A DNA stretch of 64,000 nucleotides, taken from RGIG8244 sp045639325 (GTDB lineage Bacteria; Verrucomicrobiota; Lentisphaeria; Victivallales; UBA1829). Below, in pieces: positions 1 through 9,091 of the stretch (position 1 is the stretch's first letter; each line of letters opens with the position of its first letter). The stretch is taken from contig JAZUCU010000043.1 of the NCBI GenBank assembly GCA_045639325.1, forward strand, positions 124,001 through 188,000. Direction: 5' to 3'. A program made the position numbers and the translations under genes. The notes beneath the pieces were generated by a model. That model saw only the letters and a list, made by a program, of their open reading frames with translations, ran no database searches and was not told the DNA's origin.

Positions 1-397
1 GAATTTCCACAATCTTGCGGATCGCTTCAACCGCATCATCCAGATACGGTTCTTCCACAAAAAGATCGTATGGAACACATTCAAAATCCACGCCTTCATA
101 TACGGGTACTTCCACCCCGGCAATATTCATTTCCGCTGTCCGGATCTGTTTGACTTTGAGAACGGCGGCAGCACGTGCTGTCACATTTTCATCGCCAAAG
201 AGAGCCGACCAGGAAGCGAGCGCCTGTTTGGACGCTTCTTCCAGTTTTTCATTTTCCCCGATCCGTTCCAGACACAAACGCATCTCCAGCTGGAGATGCT
301 GTTTTTTCAACTGAAGTGTGGGAAGAAAACGGGTATACTGCTTCAACGCATCCCGCTGCTTCTTCAATTCAGTTTTTGTTAATTTCACTTTTGCCAT
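1..397 (-). CDS. atpD: V-type ATP synthase subunit D, partial (C-terminus beyond window)
   Basis: The minus-strand frame begins MAKVKLTKTELKKQRDAL and runs off the left edge after about 132 codons, so the C-terminal part of a roughly 200-residue protein is missing. Subunit D is the central-stalk rotor shaft of A/V-type ATPases: a long antiparallel coiled coil that couples the A3B3 head to the membrane ring. The basic, Leu- and Lys-rich N-terminal helix (LKKQRDALKQYTRFLPTLQLKKQ) fits this family. It lies 35 bp downstream of subunit B in the same direction, the usual bacterial order E, DUF2764, A, B, D, I, K. Subunits I and K are expected just outside the window. Confidence 0.88.
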   Translation of the reverse strand, partial: MAKVKLTKTELKKQRDALKQYTRFLPTLQLKKQHLQLEMRLCLERIGENEKLEEASKQALASWSALFGDENVTARAAAVLKVKQIRTAEMNIAGVEVPVYEGVDFECVPYDLFVEEPYLDDAVEAIRKIVEI

Positions 398-432
398 GTG
401 TCACACTCATTTCTGATGGAACAGAATCTTTC

Positions 433-1731
433 TTAATCTTTTACGGGCCAGTATTCTGCAATGATGTCAGATTTGATACCGGTTTCGGTCTTTGTGAAAC
501 AGTCTGCCATGATTTTCCAGCCCAGATCAAGGGCATCTTCCAGGTGAATGTTCACGGAAAGATCCATCATGTTCTTTTCGAACAAGGAGCCGTATTTCAA
601 CAGTTTTTCGTCCCAACTGCTCATCTGGAAGCCCATGGATTGTTTTTCCAGCGTATCTTTGTAGTCGGAATAGAAACGGATCATGGTATCCATGACCGCA
701 CGGTGGTCACTGCGGGTCTTGCCGTTCACGTTCTGTTTCAGACGGCTCAGAGAACCGAAGGGTTCCACACGACCGTTACGCAGATAGAACTGACCTTCCG
801 TAATGTAACCGGTATTGTCCGGAATCGGGTGGGTCACGTCATCACCGGGCATGGTGGTAACTGCCAGAACCGTAATGGAACCGGCACCGTCAAAGTCGAC
901 CGCTTTTTCATAACGTGCGGCAAGCTGACTGTACAAGTCGCCGGGATATCCGCGGTTGGAAGGAATCTGTTCCATGGTAATGGCGATTTCTTTCATTGCA
1001 TCTGCATAGTTTGTCATGTCGGTCAGGAGAACCAGTACCCGTTTGCCGCGGAGAGCATACTGTTCTGCTACTGCAAGGCACATATCGGGGACGAGCAGAC
1101 ATTCCACCACGGGGTCGGATGCGGTATGTACGAACATGACGGAACGGGAAAGCGCACCGTGTTCATCCAGTTCATTCCGGAAGAACAGATAGTCGTCATA
1201 TTTCAAACCCATCCCGCCGAGTGCGATCACATCGACTTCCGCCTGCATGGCGATCCGGGCGAGCAATTCGTTGTACGGTTCACCGGCAACGGAGAAGATG
1301 GGGAGTTTCTGGGATTCCACAAGGGTATTGAACAGGTCAATCATGGGAATACCGGTACGGATCATTTTACGGGGAATCACACGTTTTGCCGGGTTGACGG
1401 AAGGGCCGCCGATTTCCACCGGGTCTTCGGTGATTTCCGGGCGTCCGTCACGGGGAACGCCTGCGCCATTGAAAATTCTGCCGAGCAGATCATCGGAACC
1501 GGAAACCTGCATGGGACGGCCTAGGAAGCGGACTTCGTCACCGGTGCTGATCCCTCTGGAACCGGCGAAGACCTGAAGATAAACTTTTGCATCCTGGAGC
1601 CGGATGACCTGTGCCAGAGAAGTGCCGGACGCACTGATAACTTCTGCAAGGTCGTTATAAGCAACGTTATCGGCTTCGACCGTGATCACGTTACCTGCGA
1701 TCTGAATGATTTTATGATATACTTTACGCAT
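433..1731 (-). CDS. atpB: V-type ATP synthase subunit B
   Basis: This is the non-catalytic nucleotide-binding subunit of the A/V-type ATPase head, about 432 residues, similar to family length. Recognisable blocks are the N-terminal beta barrel (KVYHKIIQIAGNVITVEA), PMIDLFNTLVESQKLPIFS with the degenerate loop VAGEPYNELLARIA, and VLVLLTDMTNYADAMKEIA. The open frame extends upstream to 1791, but the start chosen is ATG at 1731. It overlaps the last 8 bases of subunit A and is preceded by AGGAG at good spacing, which fits translational coupling. The upstream 20 residues are Lys/Arg-rich readthrough inside the subunit A gene. Confidence 0.95.
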   Translation of the reverse strand: MRKVYHKIIQIAGNVITVEADNVAYNDLAEVISASGTSLAQVIRLQDAKVYLQVFAGSRGISTGDEVRFLGRPMQVSGSDDLLGRIFNGAGVPRDGRPEITEDPVEIGGPSVNPAKRVIPRKMIRTGIPMIDLFNTLVESQKLPIFSVAGEPYNELLARIAMQAEVDVIALGGMGLKYDDYLFFRNELDEHGALSRSVMFVHTASDPVVECLLVPDMCLAVAEQYALRGKRVLVLLTDMTNYADAMKEIAITMEQIPSNRGYPGDLYSQLAARYEKAVDFDGAGSITVLAVTTMPGDDVTHPIPDNTGYITEGQFYLRNGRVEPFGSLSRLKQNVNGKTRSDHRAVMDTMIRFYSDYKDTLEKQSMGFQMSSWDEKLLKYGSLFEKNMMDLSVNIHLEDALDLGWKIMADCFTKTETGIKSDIIAEYWPVKD

Positions 1732-3463
1732 GGACGGCTTTCTCCTGAATTTTCGCTTCGATGACTTTTTCCTGGGCGGCGAATGTTTCATCTTTGAACG
1801 GCATGTAGTTCCATTCCGTAAATGTTACACGCAATTCCTGGAAGAACTGGCGGGCTTCATCTTTTTCTTCAAAGTGGAAATCCGTTTTCAATACTTCAAT
1901 GACTTTGCCGAAGACGTATGCCTGACGGTCCCGGCTGCTTGCAGCATCCACGGCATCAAAGGTATTCTGCTGCAGATAGACAAAGTCAAGAAATTCGCTC
2001 TTCATGTAGATCACAAAGTCGGAAGTGGTTGTACCTTCTTCCCCCACAACTTTCATCATCTGATTCACTTCCTGACCACGCTGCAGAACGTCATGTGCAT
2101 ATTTGACCTGATCTGCCGGAATGATACTGCGGTACTGACTCCAGCTGTCCAGCGGGTGAATGGCAGGGAAACGGCGGGCGGATGAACGGTCACGGGACAA
2201 GCCCAGGAAGCAGCCGACCACTTTCAATGTAGCCTGTGTCACAGGTTCTTCAAAGTTACCCCCGGCAGGAGAAACGGCACCGCCGATGGTGACGGAACCG
2301 CGTGTTTTGCCGTCGTTGAGGACGACCAGTCCGGCGCGTTCGTAGAATCCGGAAATACGGGATTCCAGGTAGGCAGGGAAGGCTTCTTCCCCCGGGATTT
2401 CTTCCAGACGTCCGGACATTTCGCGCAGAGCCTGTGCCCAGCGGGATGTGGAGTCTGCAAGCAGCAGCACGTTCAAGCCCATCTGACGGTAATATTCGGC
2501 GAGTGTCACTGCGGTATAAACGGAGGCTTCACGGGCGGCAACCGGCATGGAACTTGTGTTACAGATGATGATGGAACGGTCGATAAGAGTTTTACCGGTC
2601 CGCGGGTCTTTCAATTCGGGGAATTCACGGAGAATTTCCACCACTTCACCGGCACGTTCACCGCATGCGGCAACGATCACAACGTCGGCTTCCGCGTACT
2701 GGCTGATGGCGTGCTGAAGAACGGTTTTACCTGCACCGAAGGGACCGGGTGTACAGAATGTCCCGCCCTGCGCCACCGGGAAGAAGGTGTCGATGATACG
2801 CTGCTGTGTGATCAGCGGTTCGACAGGCAACAGTTTTTCTTTGTAGCAGGAAATCGGAATTTTCACCGGCCACTGCTGGATCATGGAAATCTCGCGGACT
2901 TCGCCCTTTTCGTTACGTGCTGTTGCAACGGTATCGCAAGCCTTGTACGGTCCGGCGGCATTGACGCTTTCCAGAGTCCATACGCCGCGGAAGGCAAACG
3001 GCAGCATGATGTAATGTTTGAAAATACCTTCCGGTACATAACCGATATAATCCCCGGCGCGAAGTTTATCGCCCACATTTGCCATGGGAGTGAAATCCCA
3101 TACAGCCTGGGTGTCGAATGCATCCAGATATACACCGCGCTGCAGGAAGAAGCCTGACTGCTCCGCCAATTTGTTCAAGGGATTCTGAAGTCCGTCAAAG
3201 ACCTGCTTGAGCAGACCGGGACCGAGGGTGACGCTGAGCAATGCACTTGTAAATTCCACCATGTCGCCCACGCGGATCCCGTTTGTACTTTCGAATACCT
3301 GCAAGTCGGCGCGATTGCCGCGTATACGGATGACTTCTGCTTTCAGGCGCAAGTCACCGAGGATGACATACGCCACTTCGTTTTGGATCACACTGGTGTC
3401 AAATTCCACCGTCAACAGGTTTCCGTTGACCCCGACGATCCGTCCTTTGTTGTTTTCCGGCAT
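1724..3463 (-). CDS. atpA: V-type ATP synthase catalytic subunit A
   Basis: This is the catalytic subunit of the A/V-type ATPase, 579 residues. The Walker A loop GPFGAGKTVLQ lies near residue 240 and the Walker B-like segment NVLLLADSTSRWAQALRE follows. The non-homologous insertion typical of V-type A subunits lies before the P-loop (WPVKIPISCYKEKLLPVEPL). Together with B it forms the A3B3 head, making or hydrolysing ATP coupled to H+ or Na+ flow. The sequence visible here does not show which ion is used, because the K subunit is outside the window. The gene follows the DUF2764 gene after 45 bp and overlaps atpB by 8 bp. Confidence 0.97.
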   Translation of the reverse strand: MPENNKGRIVGVNGNLLTVEFDTSVIQNEVAYVILGDLRLKAEVIRIRGNRADLQVFESTNGIRVGDMVEFTSALLSVTLGPGLLKQVFDGLQNPLNKLAEQSGFFLQRGVYLDAFDTQAVWDFTPMANVGDKLRAGDYIGYVPEGIFKHYIMLPFAFRGVWTLESVNAAGPYKACDTVATARNEKGEVREISMIQQWPVKIPISCYKEKLLPVEPLITQQRIIDTFFPVAQGGTFCTPGPFGAGKTVLQHAISQYAEADVVIVAACGERAGEVVEILREFPELKDPRTGKTLIDRSIIICNTSSMPVAAREASVYTAVTLAEYYRQMGLNVLLLADSTSRWAQALREMSGRLEEIPGEEAFPAYLESRISGFYERAGLVVLNDGKTRGSVTIGGAVSPAGGNFEEPVTQATLKVVGCFLGLSRDRSSARRFPAIHPLDSWSQYRSIIPADQVKYAHDVLQRGQEVNQMMKVVGEEGTTTSDFVIYMKSEFLDFVYLQQNTFDAVDAASSRDRQAYVFGKVIEVLKTDFHFEEKDEARQFFQELRVTFTEWNYMPFKDETFAAQEKVIEAKIQEKAVHA

Positions 3464-3508
3464 TCCGTTTTCTCCGAATTTATGTTAAATGTTTACTTAT
3501 TTCAAAAA

Positions 3509-4138
3509 TTATTCCTGACCGGCGGGTGTCTGCACAGTGGCCACAGCCTTATCCAGATTGGATATTGCGGCATCGCTTGTGCGGCTGACCCATTTTTCTG
3601 CGATCTGCAGTTTCAATCCGTATGCACAGACGGCATCGTATGTGAAACCGTGAAAATGATTGAGTCGTGCCAGATCATCCAGTTTGTTCCATCGTGCTTC
3701 ATCCAGAATCCGTTCCCGTTCGAGAGGATTCGAGGCACTGTATGCGGCTTTCGCAATGGTATCCGTTTCCGATTCATAAATGGCATCGGGACGGACATTT
3801 GCGCCCATTTCGCCGCCGCGCCATTTGGAGGCACGGATGGCTGCAATGCTGTTACGCAAGGCAATTTCCCATTTTGCATACTGGCAGATCAATGCCTTGG
3901 CAGGCAGAATCTTGCGGATGCGTTTTTCAAATGCCGCGTATAATGCATCGTAGTCATTCCCCGAGGGAACGGCGGCTTTGTTGCCGCGCCCCGGCAATAC
4001 GGACAACTCTTCCAGCAATACCAAATGTTCACCGTGGATGTTGTTGGCACAGTATTCCAGGAATTTCGCAAAGGAAATGACCGGTTTCTCATACAGTTTC
4101 AAGTATGGCAACGATGAAAGAAGGGAAAATAGTTCCAT
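3509..4138 (-). CDS. DUF2764 family protein of the V-ATPase operon (probable subunit C-like)
   Basis: A 209-residue, mostly helical protein beginning MELFSLLSSLPYLKLYEKP, with repeated Trp/Arg-containing helices (KWEIALRNSIAAIRASKW, DEARWNKLDDLARLNHFHG). Its position between subunits E and A matches the DUF2764 protein found in the V-ATPase operons of Chlamydiae, Bacteroidetes and spirochaetes. There it takes the place of the C/d subunit that joins the rotor to the membrane ring. The subunit C role is inferred from operon position and not from a catalytic motif. It starts 28 bp after atpE ends. Confidence 0.8.
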   Translation of the reverse strand: MELFSLLSSLPYLKLYEKPVISFAKFLEYCANNIHGEHLVLLEELSVLPGRGNKAAVPSGNDYDALYAAFEKRIRKILPAKALICQYAKWEIALRNSIAAIRASKWRGGEMGANVRPDAIYESETDTIAKAAYSASNPLERERILDEARWNKLDDLARLNHFHGFTYDAVCAYGLKLQIAEKWVSRTSDAAISNLDKAVATVQTPAGQE

Positions 4139-4166
4139 GGTTCTTCCTTCCTGCAGTCAGACTGCA

Positions 4167-4766
4167 TCAGCCTTTCAGAATAGCGGCAAGTTTCGGTCCG
4201 ACATAAGCGCAAAGCAAATCTGCCAGTGCTTCGTCGGTGAAATCGAGAAATACATCGCCATCGCGGAAACCGATCTGGAGTCCGCCGTTCATTTCTGTTT
4301 CGCCCAGAATCTTTGTACGGGCGCGGAGATCTTCACTCAAACCGGCGAGGATTCCGTCAGAGAGATATTTGACGGATGCGGCGGGGAGGAGGACTTCGAT
4401 CTTATCCGCCGGGTTGGCGGCATAAGAACGGGCCATTTCCAGAATCAGACCTGCCATCATTTCTGCACTCAAAGCCTGACCGGCGCAGTTTTTCACCACA
4501 TTGCGCAAACGGTTCTGCAGTTCACTGCGCAGAGCGATCTGGATATCCCGTGCACTCTGGCGGATCGCAGCTTCGGATTTTTCGTTCAAGGCTTTAACTG
4601 ATGCTTCGGCTTCCTTTATCATTTTATCCGCTTGAGCCTGTGCATCAGAAATGATTTTGGCGGCTTTTGCTTCCGCTTCGCTAACGATGCGGTTGCGTTC
4701 TTCTTCTGACTTCCGTAATCCATCTTCCTGAATACGGTTCAGCAATCCTTGCAATTCTTCAGCCAT
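4167..4766 (-). CDS. atpE: V-type ATP synthase subunit E
   Basis: First gene of the ATPase operon, 199 residues. The N-terminal half is a long charged coiled coil rich in Ala, Glu and Lys (EDGLRKSEEERNRIVSEAEA and following heptads to about residue 75). The C-terminal half is a globular domain ending in DLLCAYVGPKLAAILKG. This is the layout of the peripheral stalk subunit E that holds the A3B3 head against rotation. Its partner G/H is not seen in this window. A GGAGA ribosome site precedes ATG 4766, and a TTGACT / TATATT promoter lies at 4822-4850. Confidence 0.9.
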   Translation of the reverse strand: MAEELQGLLNRIQEDGLRKSEEERNRIVSEAEAKAAKIISDAQAQADKMIKEAEASVKALNEKSEAAIRQSARDIQIALRSELQNRLRNVVKNCAGQALSAEMMAGLILEMARSYAANPADKIEVLLPAASVKYLSDGILAGLSEDLRARTKILGETEMNGGLQIGFRDGDVFLDFTDEALADLLCAYVGPKLAAILKG

Positions 4767-4821
4767 TTCTGTGTCTCCAATCGTTTTTTTATGGTTATTT
4801 CAATTAAATGCAATCAAAAAC

Positions 4822-4850
4822 AATATACTCCGTTTAATGATAAAAGTCAA
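4822..4850 (-). promoter_or_regulatory. Predicted sigma-70 promoter of the V-ATPase operon
   Basis: On the minus strand TTGACT (4850-4845) and TATATT (4827-4822) are 17 bp apart, giving a start about 50 bp upstream of atpE. The 4767-4972 interval is a divergent intergenic region of low GC content. Confidence 0.6.
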
Positions 4851-4972
4851 ATTTTTTAATGTCTTTTTTTCGGGAAATTTTATGCTTTTTTCCGTTTTTC
4901 AGGTTGAAATATGCGTTTTTAGAATTATATTTAAACATTCGTTAAAAATCCAACCCTTGCGAGGTCTTTATT

Positions 4973-5389
4973 ATGAATCTTTCTGCCCGTTTACTGATCG
5001 GCTCCGTCATGGCGGCTTGTGCGGCTCTTTCGGCGCAACAGCCGGCTAAAACTGCGCAGCCTGCCGCTCAGCAGGTCGTTTATCACCCTGTGTTCCGGAC
5101 GAATCTTGACCCGGCATTGTTTGAAAATCCCGCAGAAGTCATTCTGTTGTTCAAGAATCGGGAAACGGTTATCAGCAAACTGCTGGCAGAACGCAAAAAA
5201 ATTATTACCACTGACCGCAGAGCAAAAGAGTTGCATCAGCAGATCATGAAGTTGAACAGAGAACTTGCCGTGTTGATGGAAAATAAACGCGCCGTCAGAG
5301 ACCTCAACAGAGAACTGCAGGCGATTGACACCAAGATCAATACTTTGAAACTGAAAAATAAAAATACAAAACAAGGAAACAAAAAATGA
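4973..5389 (+). CDS. Exported coiled-coil protein of unknown function
   Basis: This 138-residue protein has a signal peptide (MNLSARLLIGSVMAACAALSA, probable cleavage near ALSA-QQ), then an Ala/Gln/Pro linker. Residues 60-130 form a charged heptad-rich coiled coil (KELHQQIMKLNRELAVLMENK). It is therefore probably periplasmic. Its stop overlaps the folD start as ATGA (5386-5389), so the two are translationally coupled. I do not recognise the family. The pairing with folD may be operon economy rather than shared function. The ATG is preceded by TTGCGAGGTC, an acceptable ribosome site. Confidence 0.75.
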   Translation: MNLSARLLIGSVMAACAALSAQQPAKTAQPAAQQVVYHPVFRTNLDPALFENPAEVILLFKNRETVISKLLAERKKIITTDRRAKELHQQIMKLNRELAVLMENKRAVRDLNRELQAIDTKINTLKLKNKNTKQGNKK

Positions 5390-6276
5390 GTGCTATCCGG
5401 ATTGACGGTAACGAAATCTCTAAAAAAGTCAATGCAGAAACCGCTGCTGAAGTCGAGGCTTTGGCGCAGAAATACGGCGTACGCCCCGGATTGGCTGTGA
5501 TCCTGGCCGGCGAAAATCCTGCTTCCCAGGTCTATGTCTCACGCAAAGTCAAAATGTGCGAAGAATTGGGCATCGTTTCCCAAAAAATCATCCTCCCCGA
5601 ATCCGTTTCTCAGGATGAACTCCTGGCTATTATCAAGGATCTCAATCAGGATGATTCCATTCATGGTATCCTGGTTCAGTCTCCCACTCCCAAACAGATC
5701 TCCGAAAAGGCGGTCATCAATGCCATCGATCCCAAGAAGGACGTCGACTGCTTCCATCCCGCCAACGTGGGTAAAGTCTTCCTCGGCGACCTGACCGGAT
5801 TCCTCCCCTGTACTCCCTGGGGCGTTTCCGTTCTCCTGGAACAGTCCGGTATTTCTACTGCCGGAAAACATGTGGTTGTCCTCGGCCGTTCCGCCATTGT
5901 CGGCCGCCCCATGGCTGCGTTGCTGCTTGCCCGCGGTGCCAATGGTGATGCGACCGTAACGGTTTGCCATTCCAAGACTCCCGATCTGCCGTCCTTCACC
6001 CGTCAGGCTGATATCGTGATTGCCGCTCTGGGCATCCCCCAGTTCCTGAAGGGCGACATGGTCAAAGACGGTGCTGTGGTGATCGACGTGGGTATCAATC
6101 GCATTCCCTGCGAAACCACAAAATCCGGCTTCAAACTGGTGGGCGACGTTGATTTTGATGCCCTCGTGGAAAAAACATCTGCCATCACCCCGGTCCCCGG
6201 CGGTGTCGGCCCCATGACTATTGCCATGTTGATGAAGAACACGGTCCGTGCATTCAAGATGAGCAAAGGCGAATAA
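5386..6276 (+). CDS. folD: Bifunctional methylenetetrahydrofolate dehydrogenase / methenyl-THF cyclohydrolase
   Basis: FolD interconverts 5,10-methylene-THF and 10-formyl-THF in the cytosol, feeding purine and fMet-tRNA synthesis. At 296 residues it has family length. Visible motifs are SQVYVSRKVKMCEELG with the catalytic Lys, ILVQSPTP, PKKDVDCFHPANVGK, the nucleotide-binding VVLGRSAIVGRPMAALL, and TPVPGGVGPMTIAMLMKNT near the C-terminus. It is coupled to the upstream exported protein by an ATGA overlap. The lipoprotein gene follows after 43 bp. Confidence 0.97.
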   Translation: MSAIRIDGNEISKKVNAETAAEVEALAQKYGVRPGLAVILAGENPASQVYVSRKVKMCEELGIVSQKIILPESVSQDELLAIIKDLNQDDSIHGILVQSPTPKQISEKAVINAIDPKKDVDCFHPANVGKVFLGDLTGFLPCTPWGVSVLLEQSGISTAGKHVVVLGRSAIVGRPMAALLLARGANGDATVTVCHSKTPDLPSFTRQADIVIAALGIPQFLKGDMVKDGAVVIDVGINRIPCETTKSGFKLVGDVDFDALVEKTSAITPVPGGVGPMTIAMLMKNTVRAFKMSKGE

Positions 6277-6319
6277 GGAAAAACAAAAAGACTTTGAAAT
6301 TTTTCCGGGGGAGTTTTCT

Positions 6320-7063
6320 ATGAAAAAATTTTGTACTATTTTGTTTTTATTCGCTGCGGTATTTCTCCTGTCTTCCTGCTCCGGAAAACAGGAGAGTCCT
6401 GCTGTGTTGTTGAAGAAAGCCATCACGCAGGCGCAGAATGCCAATTGGGAAAAAGCCGGTGAACTGGCGGAAGAAGCACGTGCCCTTTACCCCGGAAACA
6501 GCGATATTATCCTCTTCAGTGCTCTCGCGTTGGAGAAAAACGGTCGTCTGGAGGAAGCCTTGGCACGTCTGCAGAATCTTTCCGCTTCGTTGCAGGATGA
6601 TTTCAAGATTCAGTATACCCTGGGACGTCTTCTGTATCGGAAAGGCAAATACGAACAGTGTATCGCACCCCTGAAAAATGCGCTGGCTGTCCGCCCCCAG
6701 GATTCCAATACTTTGTTGCTGCTTGCCAAAGCACAGGGACGCCTGAATATCAAAGACACGTTCAGCAACTACAGAAAACTGCTGAAGATGCCCGGATATA
6801 AGAATGATCCTGTGATTTGTAACGAAATCGCCGTCTATCTTGCTGTCCGGAACCGATCCGATGATGCGTTGCTTGTACTTCGCGATAAATGTAAATCCCT
6901 CCCCCTTGCCACCTGGAACGGGGCTGTGATTCTGGATTATCATCTGGATCGGAAACAGGAGGCCATTGCCTGGTACAACCGTTTCCTGCGGGAAGCGGCA
7001 AGCCGGCCGGAATTGGAAAATCATCGTTTCCGCGTCACCCGCCGCCTGCAGGAAATCCAGTAA
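6320..7063 (+). CDS. TPR-repeat lipoprotein
   Basis: This 247-residue protein starts with a lipoprotein signal peptide (MKKFCTILFLFAAVFLLSSC, lipobox LSSC, lipidated Cys at residue 20). The rest is tetratricopeptide-like helical hairpins, for example ANWEKAGELAEEARALYPGN, GRLEEALARLQNL and GKYEQCIAPLKNALAVRPQD. It is probably anchored to a membrane on the periplasmic side as a protein-interaction scaffold. Its partners cannot be told from sequence. It sits between folD and dnaG in one direction, with dnaG starting 15 bp after its stop. Confidence 0.85.
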   Translation: MKKFCTILFLFAAVFLLSSCSGKQESPAVLLKKAITQAQNANWEKAGELAEEARALYPGNSDIILFSALALEKNGRLEEALARLQNLSASLQDDFKIQYTLGRLLYRKGKYEQCIAPLKNALAVRPQDSNTLLLLAKAQGRLNIKDTFSNYRKLLKMPGYKNDPVICNEIAVYLAVRNRSDDALLVLRDKCKSLPLATWNGAVILDYHLDRKQEAIAWYNRFLREAASRPELENHRFRVTRRLQEIQ

Positions 7064-7078
7064 TTGTGAGTTTGCATC

Positions 7079-9025
7079 ATGGCGCGTTTTATTCCCGATG
7101 AAGTCCTGGAGACAATACGGCTCCGGGCGGATATTACAGATGTCGTTCAGAGTTACGTCCCCACCTTGAAAAAGATGGGGGCGACCTGGAAGGCATGCTG
7201 CCCGTTTCATCATGAAAAGACGCCTTCGTTTACCGTTAACCCGGAACGCGGCATTTACAAATGTTTCGGTTGCGGAAAAGGCGGGAATGTATTCCGTTTC
7301 ATCATGGATATTGAACGGTTGGACTTCCCCAATGCAGCGGAACTGCTCGCCCGGAAATATAACGTGATCATCCCCGATGATCCGGTCGTCCGCCGTCGCA
7401 GTAACGGCTATGAATCCGCGCCGGAAGCCAGTTATAATGTCCGTGAACGCTTGTATCAGCTCCATGAAAAACTTGCTGCCTGGTATGCTGCACAGTTATA
7501 TCAGCAGCCGGAGAGTGCCGTTGCAAAATATTTCGCCACGCGTCAGATCCCGCGGGAAATCGCAATGCAATTCCAGATTGGCGCTTCCCCGGATGCCTGG
7601 GATGGAGCGATTCAATATCTGCGTGGACAGGGCTTTACCGATGAAGAACTGAATCTTTCCGGTGTCGTCTCCAAAAAAGAAGAAAACAGCAATCATTTTT
7701 ATGACCGCTTCCGTAATCGTCTGATGTTCCCCATCTGCAACGAACAGGGCAGGGTGATTGCATTCAGTGCCCGCAGTGTGGAAGCGGATCCTCAGGGGTG
7801 GAAATATGTGAACAGTCCGGAAAACCCGGTGTTCCGTAAAAGCCGAACCCTTTACGCTTTGCATTTTGCCCGGAAAGGGATTGCCGATAAAAAATGTGCC
7901 GTTCTCTGTGAAGGACAGTTGGACGTGATTGCCATGCATCGTGCCGGGTGTACCCATGCGGTCGCGCCGCAGGGAACTGCGTTCGGTGAAGAACAGGCAA
8001 CGATCCTCAGCCGTTATACCTCTCAGATCTGTCTGGCATTGGATAATGACGAAGCGGGGCGCAAAGCCGTATTCAAGGATGCGACGATTCTGCTGCCGAA
8101 AGGTTTTCAGTTGAAAGTTGCTGTATTCCCCGGGGCAAAGGACGCCGACGAATTGTTGAAGAAATCCGGAGCCGAAGTTTTGTATAATACCGTGGAACAG
8201 GCGGAAGACTTTTTCTCTTTTGCATTGCGTACCGTTTCGGAAGGCTATGACTTGTCGAATCCGGGCGGAAAAGCGGCGGTTGCGTCTCATATCGCCCAGT
8301 TCCTTTATCTCATTGACAATCCCATGACGCTGGATCTTTACGCCGCCTGGCTGGCGGAACAGCTTGCTATCGGTAAAGAATCGGTTCTGGCGGAAGTCTC
8401 ACGGCATCGTCAGGCGCTCGAAGCCCGGGATGCACGGAATGCCCGTTATGCGGCACTTGCTCCTGCTCCGGAATCTGCGTATCAGGAAAACGGAAATGCT
8501 ATGCCGCAACCCCAAGTGGTACAGGAAATCCCCTATTCCGAACGTCACCCGGGTGTGAAGAAAGCATTTCTGGAATTGCTGGATGTGCTTTTGAATTCGG
8601 AACATCACGCCGGTTGTGCGCAGAATGATTTCTCGGCGGATATGTTCGATCATTCTCCGGCAGGGCAGGCGTTGGAAATTCTGGTGCAGTGCAGCATGAA
8701 CGGCGAATGGGAAGATGCACCGTCACAAATCATGATGATGCTGACAAAATCCGGCATTGATGATCCGGAAATGACGTCGATGCTTGCCGGCAGGGAAGAG
8801 AATGAAAATACGGAAGAGACCGTTAAACAGAATCCGAAACAACAGCAGTTCTATGAAAAAGTTTACCGCAGTTGTTTGAAGGTCATCACCCGTTGTTCCA
8901 TGCAGGAACGCCGGAGCCGTTTGATCCGGGAAGCCGCCGCTCTGCCCGATGGTTCCGAACGGAAAAAAGAGATTTTACAGGAAGTAACGGCGATCACACG
9001 GGAAATATTTCAGCGTCGGACTTGA
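7079..9025 (+). CDS. dnaG: DNA primase
   Basis: DnaG makes RNA primers at the replication fork. At 648 residues it has normal length. The N-terminal CHC2 zinc domain is clear: CCPFHHEKTPSF near residue 40, then YKCFGCGKGGN. The catalytic core follows, with the Toprim motifs LCEGQLDVIAMHRAG and LALDNDEAGRKA near residues 279 and 320. The C-terminal 200 residues are helical and would bind the DnaB helicase; they are poorly conserved, as is usual. The gene lies 15 bp behind the TPR lipoprotein. A promoter for kdsD overlaps its stop codon. Confidence 0.97.
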   Translation: MARFIPDEVLETIRLRADITDVVQSYVPTLKKMGATWKACCPFHHEKTPSFTVNPERGIYKCFGCGKGGNVFRFIMDIERLDFPNAAELLARKYNVIIPDDPVVRRRSNGYESAPEASYNVRERLYQLHEKLAAWYAAQLYQQPESAVAKYFATRQIPREIAMQFQIGASPDAWDGAIQYLRGQGFTDEELNLSGVVSKKEENSNHFYDRFRNRLMFPICNEQGRVIAFSARSVEADPQGWKYVNSPENPVFRKSRTLYALHFARKGIADKKCAVLCEGQLDVIAMHRAGCTHAVAPQGTAFGEEQATILSRYTSQICLALDNDEAGRKAVFKDATILLPKGFQLKVAVFPGAKDADELLKKSGAEVLYNTVEQAEDFFSFALRTVSEGYDLSNPGGKAAVASHIAQFLYLIDNPMTLDLYAAWLAEQLAIGKESVLAEVSRHRQALEARDARNARYAALAPAPESAYQENGNAMPQPQVVQEIPYSERHPGVKKAFLELLDVLLNSEHHAGCAQNDFSADMFDHSPAGQALEILVQCSMNGEWEDAPSQIMMMLTKSGIDDPEMTSMLAGREENENTEETVKQNPKQQQFYEKVYRSCLKVITRCSMQERRSRLIREAAALPDGSERKKEILQEVTAITREIFQRRT

Positions 9026-9049
9026 AAAAAAGCAAAACAACGCTATATT
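9022..9049 (+). promoter_or_regulatory. Predicted promoter of kdsD
   Basis: TTGAAA (9022-9027) and TATATT (9044-9049), spacer 16 bp. The -35 hexamer overlaps the dnaG stop codon. Confidence 0.55.
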
Positions 9050-9091
9050 TATAGGATTATTAAAGTTAACTGTTAAATACGAGGTGAAGAT

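Noticed and set aside
175..1524. 449-residue open frame on the plus strand over atpB and atpD
   Set aside because: Antisense shadow of the V-ATPase genes; no domain and the opposite strand is strongly conserved.
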